Positions 7,773-12,079 of a stretch of DNA of 12,079 bases are shown here, piece after piece. The first letter of the stretch is position 1. Each line of letters opens with the position of its first letter. Made by a program: the position numbers and the translations under genes. The notes beneath the pieces were generated by a model. It was given only the letters and a program-made list of their open reading frames with translations, was not told the origin of the DNA and ran no database searches. The DNA comes from Prevotella sp. (GTDB lineage Bacteria > Bacteroidota > Bacteroidia > Bacteroidales > Bacteroidaceae): the NCBI GenBank assembly GCA_017424205.1, contig JAFPAS010000191.1, positions 1 to 12,079 on the forward strand, read 5' to 3'.

Positions 7773-7778
7773 TACCAA
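7748..7778 (-). promoter_or_regulatory. promoter of the pot operon
   Basis: On the minus strand TTG (7778-7776) is followed after 20 bases by TAACTTTG (7755-7748), a full match to the Bacteroidetes promoter form TTG-N19/20-TAnnTTTG. Transcription should begin near 7741, giving a leader of about 40 bases before the potA ATG at 7701. Confidence 0.75.
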
Positions 7779-7969
7779 ATAAAAAACCAATTTTGTTTGT
7801 TTTGGTTTTATATAAGTGTATTATATTAATATGATATTTGTCTTTTTGTATTGTTATACTTAATATATGCTTGCTTTTTGTGTATTATAAGTTGTGTCTT
7901 GCTGTACTTTTGTTCTGTTATTGTCTGAAGCAGATTTTTATTTTTTGTTGTGATTTTTCTGTATCTTGC

Positions 7970-8023
7970 TATTTAAAATAGTACGAGGCTATACCAGTGG
8001 TGTGTCTTCTGGTACAGCCTCGT
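7970..8023 (-). terminator. intrinsic terminator after rng
   Basis: Reading on the minus strand, 8023-8009 pairs with 7997-7983 in a 15-bp stem containing one G-U pair, with an 11-base loop, followed by ACTATTTTAAAT. It begins 14 bases after the rng stop codon. It separates rng from the pot promoter downstream. The T-run is modest, but the stem is long and GC-rich at its base. Confidence 0.85.
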
Positions 8024-8036
8024 TTGCCTTTTGGGT

Positions 8037-9608
8037 TTAGTTATCGCATTCTTCTTTCATGTCTATGAATTGTTTATTTCTATCATAGAACTCATATTGC
8101 AGGAATGCTAATTTTTGAGATGCTACAACTTGTAAGCCAAATCCATATTTGAATTGCCATTTTCGTTTTATGCTTATGAATCCCTGATTTATATAAGCAG
8201 CAACATATGGATGTACGTGTAGTGTGAAACGTTTCTCACCTACTTTGTTTACAAGGTAATCGATTTTCCTTTCGAGTTGGTCTGTAAAAAGTATGCTTGA
8301 CTTTATTGTTCCTTTTCCAAAACATGTCGGACATACTTCCTCAACATTGATATCCATTGCTGGTCTGACGCGCTGTCTTGTTATCTGCATCAGTCCGAAT
8401 TTTGAAAGCGGAAGTATATTGTGGCGGGCACGATCCTGTTGCATGTTTTTGCACATCCGCTCGTAGAGAAGCTGTCTGTCTTCTGCGAGATGCATGTCAA
8501 TAAAGTCAACAATGATTATACCGCCCATATCTCTGAGCCTGAGCTGTCTTGCCAGCTCGTCAGCAGCTCCGAGATTGACTTCTAGTGCGTTTTGCTCTTG
8601 TCCGTTTTCGGCTTTTGTTCTGTTTCCGCTGTTTACATCAACAACGTGCATAGCTTCTGTGTGTTCTATAATAAGATATGCTCCGTGTTTGTAGTTTACG
8701 GTTTTGCCAAATCCTGATTTTAGCTGTTTGGTTATTCCGAAGTTGTCAAATATAGGAACCTTCCCTTCGTATAGCTTCACTATATTTGCTTTTGCTGGTG
8801 CAATGAGAGTGATGTAGTCTTTTACTTCGTTATATACGTTTTCGTCATTAACGTAGATTGCAGAGTATGTCGGGTTAAAAAGGTCTCTTAGTAGTGCAAC
8901 AGCTCTACTTGTTTCTTCATAGACGAGGGCTGGACGTTTTTGGATGTTTTGTACTTTGCTGAGTGTTTCCTCCCATCTTTTCAGCAATACTTGCAGTTCG
9001 GTCTTCAGCTCTTCTCCATCGCATCCTTCTGCTACGGTTCTAACTATTACTCCTACGTTTCTTGGCTTTACGCTCTGTATTATCTGCTTGAGTCTGCTTC
9101 TTTCTTCACCTTTTTTTATTTTCGTAGAAACAGATACTTTGTCGTGAAATGGCATCAGGACAAGGAATCTTCCGGCAAAGGATAGTTCTCCTGTTAGGCG
9201 TGGACCTTTAGTTGAAATAGGCTCCTTCACAATTTGAACGAGCACTTCGTCATTTTTCTTTAGCACATTTGCAATGCTGCCATCTTTTTTAAGCTCTGGC
9301 AGTTTCTGTGCTTTATCGAAGGGAAAATCTTTTTTTCTGTCGCTTTGTATCTGTTTTAGATATTTTTCAAAGCTGGAATATTGATTACCGAGATCAAGGT
9401 AGTGGAGAAAAGCATCGCGTTCATATCCTACGTCGACGAAAGAGGCATTGAGTCCAGGCATTGTTTTCTTTACCTTGGCTATATATATGTTGCCTACAGA
9501 GAATGAAGCTGAACGTGGTTCAGATTGATATTCTACAAGACTCTTATCCTCTACCAGAGCAATAGATATCTCATTTTCTTTAACGTCAATTACTAGTTCG
9601 CTTGTCAT
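8037..9608 (-). CDS. rng: ribonuclease G (RNase E/G family)
   Basis: This 523-residue cytoplasmic endoribonuclease should process rRNA precursors and trigger mRNA decay by cutting single-stranded AU-rich RNA. An S1-like RNA-binding part spans about 37-150, beginning FSVGNIYIAKVKKTMPGLNA, with an insertion near 75-115 relative to a minimal S1 fold. The catalytic core includes VVDVNSG (322-328, D324) and IIIVDFIDM (364-372, D368), the Mg-binding aspartates by analogy to E. coli RNase E. CPTCFGKG (426-433) supplies the two-cysteine Zn-link used for dimer pairing. Length is close to E. coli RNase G (489). There is no long disordered tail, so it is the G form, without an RNase E degradosome scaffold. 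It follows HU and the basic peptide but is set off from them by a terminator, so it probably has its own promoter; I could not find a clear one. Confidence 0.95.
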   Translation of the reverse strand: MTSELVIDVKENEISIALVEDKSLVEYQSEPRSASFSVGNIYIAKVKKTMPGLNASFVDVGYERDAFLHYLDLGNQYSSFEKYLKQIQSDRKKDFPFDKAQKLPELKKDGSIANVLKKNDEVLVQIVKEPISTKGPRLTGELSFAGRFLVLMPFHDKVSVSTKIKKGEERSRLKQIIQSVKPRNVGVIVRTVAEGCDGEELKTELQVLLKRWEETLSKVQNIQKRPALVYEETSRAVALLRDLFNPTYSAIYVNDENVYNEVKDYITLIAPAKANIVKLYEGKVPIFDNFGITKQLKSGFGKTVNYKHGAYLIIEHTEAMHVVDVNSGNRTKAENGQEQNALEVNLGAADELARQLRLRDMGGIIIVDFIDMHLAEDRQLLYERMCKNMQQDRARHNILPLSKFGLMQITRQRVRPAMDINVEEVCPTCFGKGTIKSSILFTDQLERKIDYLVNKVGEKRFTLHVHPYVAAYINQGFISIKRKWQFKYGFGLQVVASQKLAFLQYEFYDRNKQFIDMKEECDN

Positions 9609-9626
9609 TTCTTTTCCCTTGTTTAA

Positions 9627-9660
9627 TATAGCATATCGTGTCTGTTATTCCTATGCTATA
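9627..9660. promoter_or_regulatory. inverted repeat upstream of rng
   Basis: TATAGCATA (9627-9635) and TATGCTATA (9652-9660) are exact reverse complements, nine bases each, separated by 16 bases. They lie 19-52 bases before the rng start codon and after the preceding terminator, so they fall either in the rng promoter or in its 5' leader. They could be an operator or a leader hairpin. The arms are AT-rich, which lowers the significance. Confidence 0.45.
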
Positions 9661-9670
9661 AACATGTTTT

Positions 9671-9723
9671 TAAAATAAAGGGTATGCCGCCAAGCCTTTA
9701 TTTGAGACTTGTTGACATACCCC
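9671..9723 (-). terminator. intrinsic terminator after the small basic gene
   Basis: On the minus strand GGGTATGTC pairs with GGCATACCC (with one G-U pair), then CAAGTCT pairs with AGGCTTG (one G-U pair), separated by a 2x2 internal loop; the apical loop is CAAATAA. A TTTATTTTA run follows directly. It ends the HU / small-protein transcript 38 bases after the small gene's stop and separates it from rng. Confidence 0.8.
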
Positions 9724-9760
9724 TCAGCCGTATAAGACTGATGAACAAGTGTGCTTATGC

Positions 9761-9850
9761 TTACTTGCTCTTATGTCTGTTCTTACGGAGTCTCTTTTTA
9801 CGCTTGTGTGTAGCCATCTTGTGGCCCTTTTTCTTCTTACCGTTTGGCAT
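9761..9850 (-). CDS. 29-residue highly basic protein, likely RNA- or ribosome-associated
   Basis: This tiny frame starts MPNGKKKKGHKMATHKRKKR and ends RHKSK. Fifteen of 29 residues are Lys or Arg and three are His, a composition seen in very small ribosomal proteins. It lies 53 bases downstream of HU and just before a strong terminator, with no terminator between it and HU, so the two should share a transcript. I recall similar peptides in the same position in other Bacteroidetes, which supports a real gene, but I cannot confirm this here. It may be a phylum-specific ribosomal protein or an RNA chaperone; it is not the bTHX type as I remember that sequence. An internal Met at 12 is an alternative start. 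Confidence 0.75.
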   Translation of the reverse strand: MPNGKKKKGHKMATHKRKKRLRKNRHKSK

Positions 9851-9903
9851 AATGCTAAATAGTTTTAAAGGTTAATATTCTGTTTTTATTTGTTTGTTCT
9901 ATT

Positions 9904-10203
9904 TTAATCTTCTGCAGTAACCTCTTCTCCTTTCATGAGTTGGAGGAAGCTCTTTGCTGGCTTAAATGCAGGGATATCGTGTGCTGGAATTGTTATGGTT
10001 ACGTTTTTAGAGATGTTGCGTGCTGTCTTCTCTGCGCGCTGCTTAACGTTGAAGCTTCCGAATCCTCTAAGATAAATGTTTTCGCGCTCATTTACCATTT
10101 TTCCTTTGATAACCTCCATGAAAGCCTCTACAGTGACTGCAACATCACGACGTGCTACTCCTGTTTTTTCTACAATCTCGTTAATTACGTCTGCTTTTGT
10201 CAT
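9904..10203 (-). CDS. HU/IHF-family DNA-binding protein
   Basis: This is a 99-residue nucleoid protein that bends and compacts DNA as a dimer. The start MTKADVINEIV at 10203 matches the family's N-terminus. The in-frame ATG at 10257 would add 18 Lys/Asn-rich residues and overlaps the promoter box, so it is rejected. Two N-terminal helices (about 3-40) precede LRGFGSF (45-51), the hallmark of the beta-arm body, and IPAHDIPAFKPAKSF (72-86). At the arm tip the usual RNPxTG is replaced by RNISKN (62-67), so the proline that wedges between DNA bases in classical HU and IHF is an isoleucine. From memory this is common in Bacteroidetes. The acidic ending EEVTAED is slightly longer than E. coli HU (90 residues). 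It leads the transcript with the 29-residue gene. Confidence 0.95.
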   Translation of the reverse strand: MTKADVINEIVEKTGVARRDVAVTVEAFMEVIKGKMVNERENIYLRGFGSFNVKQRAEKTARNISKNVTITIPAHDIPAFKPAKSFLQLMKGEEVTAED

Positions 10204-10254
10204 TTCTGTATGTTTTTTCTTTGTGTTTTTTTTATTGTGATATTTTTCAGAATG

Positions 10255-10262
10255 CAAAGGTA
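10255..10262 (-). promoter_or_regulatory. promoter -7 box of the HU gene
   Basis: The minus strand reads TACCTTTG, an exact TAnnTTTG. About 19 bases upstream the -33 position reads TCG rather than TTG. Transcription should start near 10248, giving a leader of about 45 bases to the ATG at 10203. The leader is A-rich, as is common before strongly translated Bacteroidetes genes. Confidence 0.7.
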
Positions 10263-10334
10263 CAAGTTTTTTGCGGTATAACGAAATTTATTTATGTTTT
10301 TTTTTCTATAGCGTTGATTTTTATTGACTTTTAT

Positions 10335-10364
10335 TTGAAATATCAATTCTTTTTACTACTTTTG
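10335..10364 (+). promoter_or_regulatory. promoter of pyruvate kinase
   Basis: TTG (10335-10337), 19 bases, then TACTTTTG (10357-10364): a complete match to the Bacteroidetes promoter form. Transcription should begin near 10371, leaving a leader of about 88 bases before the ATG at 10459. It is divergent from the HU promoter, with about 70 bases between them. Confidence 0.8.
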
Positions 10365-10458
10365 CATAAAAGATTTGCTTTTACAAGCTTTTTTCTGACA
10401 TAACTTATTGTCAACCTTAGGAATAAATTAGAATAACATTATTATACATATAGAAAAT

Positions 10459-11898
10459 ATGAAGCAAACAAAGATTGTTGCCTCTGTTAGTGACCGTCGT
10501 TGCTCGGTGGAGTTTATTCGCTCGTTATACGAAGCAGGTGTGAATGTTGTCCGTATGAATACTGCTCACGCCACACCTGAAGGATTGCGAGAAATAATCC
10601 GTAATACGCGTGCTGTATCTGCAGGCATTGGACTTTTAATTGATACGAAAGGACCGGAGATTCGTTCAACTAAGGTTGATGAACCAATAAATTACGTTAC
10701 AGGCGAACATGTGACAATTCTTGGTAAACCAGGAGTGTCAACTACACATGATGTAATATGTGTTTCATATCCAGATATTGCGCGCGACGTGAAATGTGGT
10801 GATGATATCCTCTTTGATGATGGCGCTCTTGATATGCGTGTTGAGAATATAGAAGGCGAGAATGTTAATGTCGTTGTTATGAATGACGGCAAGCTCGGTG
10901 CGAATAAGAGTGTCAATGTGCCGGGTGAACACATTAATTTGCCAGCATTGACAGAAAAGGACAAATCAAATATCTTGCTTGCGATAGAGGAGGGAATAGA
11001 CTTCATCGCTCACTCATTCGTTCGCAGTGCTTCAGATGTGAAGGCGGTGCAGGATATTCTTGATGCTCACAATTCACCAATAAAAATTATTTCAAAGATA
11101 GAAAATCAAGAAGGTGTAGATAATATTGACGAGATTATTGACGCAAGTTATGGCATAATGATTGCTCGCGGAGATTTGGGTATAGAAGTGCCGCTCGAGC
11201 AGATTCCTTCAATTCAGCGTCAGATTATACGCAAGTGTATTGTAGCAAAGAAACCTGTTATAGTTGCTACGCAGATGCTGCACACTATGATTGAGAACCC
11301 TCGTCCTACACGTGCAGAAGTGTCTGACATCGCTACTGCTATTTACACACGTACTGATGCAGTCATGCTTTCTGGTGAGACAGCAAGCGGAAAATATCCT
11401 ATTGAAGCTGTTCGTACAATGGCTACCATAGCCGAGCGTGTAGAGCATGACATACATAACTCTACGTATGGAAAGGTTGAGATGCAGGAGATGATTGACA
11501 CCGCTGACTATCTATCAAACTGTGCAATTGATGCTATAGAGAAACTTGGAGTCAAAGCAATAATTACAGATAGTAAGACAGGTGGCACTGCACGCAAATT
11601 GTCAAGCTACAGAGGTTCTATTCCTGTCATCGCAGTTTGTTTCAATGAACGTGTGCATCGCGAATTGTCATTGAGTTACGGAATTTCTGCTGTTCCTGTT
11701 CCTAAAAATTATAATCCGCAGGAGCATTTTGTCGCAGCCGTGAAAGACCTGCTTGACAGCAATAATCTCGACCGTGATGACCGTGTGGCATATCTCAGCG
11801 GTCCATTCTCAGAGGGCGCATATTCTTCTATTCTACAGATAATGCGAGTTAAAGACATTCTGAAGGGTAATTCGGTTGTTCCTCCAAAATCTGTATAA
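10459..11898 (+). CDS. pyk: pyruvate kinase
   Basis: This 479-residue glycolytic enzyme transfers phosphate from phosphoenolpyruvate to ADP, giving pyruvate and ATP in the cytoplasm. Key segments are RMNTAH (32-37), LIDTKGPEIR (60-69), the B domain (about 71-165), ISKIENQEG (211-219, with catalytic K213), IARGDLGIE (235-243), VIVATQMLHTM (267-277), NPRPTRAEVSDIA (280-292), and MLSGETASGKYP (303-314). The C-terminal domain runs from about 350 to 470. E67 in GPEIR is the residue associated with potassium-dependent forms. Two departures from the usual enzyme: NFSH is NTAH, so the potassium-contacting serine is alanine at 36, and QMLES is QMLHT (272-276). Both could be normal in this lineage. The gene stands alone, with its own promoter and terminator. 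Confidence 0.97.
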   Translation: MKQTKIVASVSDRRCSVEFIRSLYEAGVNVVRMNTAHATPEGLREIIRNTRAVSAGIGLLIDTKGPEIRSTKVDEPINYVTGEHVTILGKPGVSTTHDVICVSYPDIARDVKCGDDILFDDGALDMRVENIEGENVNVVVMNDGKLGANKSVNVPGEHINLPALTEKDKSNILLAIEEGIDFIAHSFVRSASDVKAVQDILDAHNSPIKIISKIENQEGVDNIDEIIDASYGIMIARGDLGIEVPLEQIPSIQRQIIRKCIVAKKPVIVATQMLHTMIENPRPTRAEVSDIATAIYTRTDAVMLSGETASGKYPIEAVRTMATIAERVEHDIHNSTYGKVEMQEMIDTADYLSNCAIDAIEKLGVKAIITDSKTGGTARKLSSYRGSIPVIAVCFNERVHRELSLSYGISAVPVPKNYNPQEHFVAAVKDLLDSNNLDRDDRVAYLSGPFSEGAYSSILQIMRVKDILKGNSVVPPKSV

Positions 11899-11922
11899 TA
11901 GCAATCAGAAAGATACACCAAT

Positions 11923-11970
11923 AAGCAACCTCCCAACTCATAAACTTATGTGTTGGGAGGTTGCTTTTTT
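11923..11970 (+). terminator. strong intrinsic terminator after pyk
   Basis: AAGCAACCTCCCAAC (11923-11937) pairs perfectly over 15 bases with GTTGGGAGGTTGCTT (11952-11966). Inside, CATA and TATG can extend the stem past one T-T mismatch to a four-base loop. A run of six T ends at 11970. It begins 25 bases after the pyk stop. On the opposite strand the T-run is poor, so it mainly serves pyk. Confidence 0.93.
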
Positions 11971-12079
11971 GTTGTATAACATGACTGGTCCGCCTGTATT
12001 GTGTAAAATATATGATTATTGTGTACTTTATCAGGTCATGGAGCAGTTATTTCACTTGCCACTTCACAGTGTTATTGCC
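11971..12079. other. right-edge sequence, gene content undetermined
   Basis: Two short open frames reach the edge and compete. On the minus strand, 12079-12047 would encode the ending NNTVKWQVK followed by TAA, which would make a convergent gene ending here. On the plus strand an ATG at 11981 stays open for 33 codons to the edge, but its translation (Cys- and Tyr-rich) looks unlike a real N-terminus and no promoter precedes it. I favour a minus-strand gene tail or plain intergenic DNA. Confidence 0.3.

Larger units (their letters stand above)
7702..8036. other. intergenic region between rng and potA
   Basis: These 335 bases contain no gene. They hold the pot-operon promoter and its palindrome on the potA side and the rng terminator on the other. 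Between them, about 7779-7970 is very T-rich on the plus strand. It includes an 8-bp-arm inverted repeat (AAAACCAA at 7783-7790, TTGGTTTT at 7802-7809) just upstream of the -33 element. I see no riboswitch or small RNA in the remainder. Confidence 0.6.

Noticed and set aside
7783..7809. AAAACCAA/TTGGTTTT inverted repeat upstream of the pot promoter
   Set aside because: Short arms of low complexity in T-rich DNA; expected by chance. Noted only as a possible upstream element.
10204..10257. N-terminal extension of HU from an upstream ATG
   Set aside because: The extension is Lys/Asn-rich leader sequence, not part of the HU fold, and the ATG overlaps the -7 box.
1..12079. CRISPR array, prophage, IS element, integron or defence system
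   Set aside because: No regularly spaced repeats, transposase, integrase, Cas or nuclease-toxin genes were found; all long genes have housekeeping or transport roles.

Overview
The window looks like a chromosomal segment from a Bacteroidales bacterium, most likely Prevotella or a close relative. Three things point there. Several intergenic regions carry the Bacteroidetes promoter form (TTG, about 19-20 bases, TAnnTTTG). The order HU / tiny basic protein / RNase G fits that group. Several proteins carry residue choices that I associate with Bacteroidetes homologues: HU with RNISKN at the arm tip, RsmA with NYPY, and a long PotA. The genus is inference; the phylum is well supported. Content is mostly housekeeping and I see no phage, IS element, CRISPR array, rRNA or tRNA.

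Layout. Positions 1-715 are AT-rich with no gene I can support. They hold a long imperfect stem (422-480) and a weak minus-strand promoter-like box. From 7701 down to 716 runs a block of seven minus-strand genes: potA, potB, potC, potD (a complete polyamine ABC importer), then aroB, rsmA and a 4'-phosphopantetheinyl transferase. The junctions from potB onward are -4, 5, 14, 2 and 20 bases, so these genes are probably one transcript. Only the potA-potB gap is longer (82 bases), and it holds a small inverted repeat. The block starts at a well-formed promoter (7748-7778) whose -7 box lies inside a perfect 16-bp palindrome, a candidate operator.

A second minus-strand cluster lies upstream: HU (9904-10203), a 29-residue strongly basic protein (9761-9850), an intrinsic terminator, then RNase G (8037-9608) with its own terminator. 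A 9-bp-arm inverted repeat lies in the upstream region of the RNase G gene. On the plus strand, pyruvate kinase (10459-11898) has its own promoter, divergent from that of HU, and ends at a very strong terminator.

Function. The importer brings in spermidine or putrescine using PotD (substrate capture), PotB and PotC (channel) and PotA (ATPase). The trailing genes serve the shikimate pathway, 16S rRNA maturation and carrier-protein activation. HU, the basic peptide and RNase G serve DNA packaging and RNA or ribosome metabolism. The least ordinary points are a duplicated regulatory domain in PotA, a C-terminal membrane anchor on PotD, the palindrome on the pot promoter, the inverted repeat before the RNase G gene, and the tiny basic gene.
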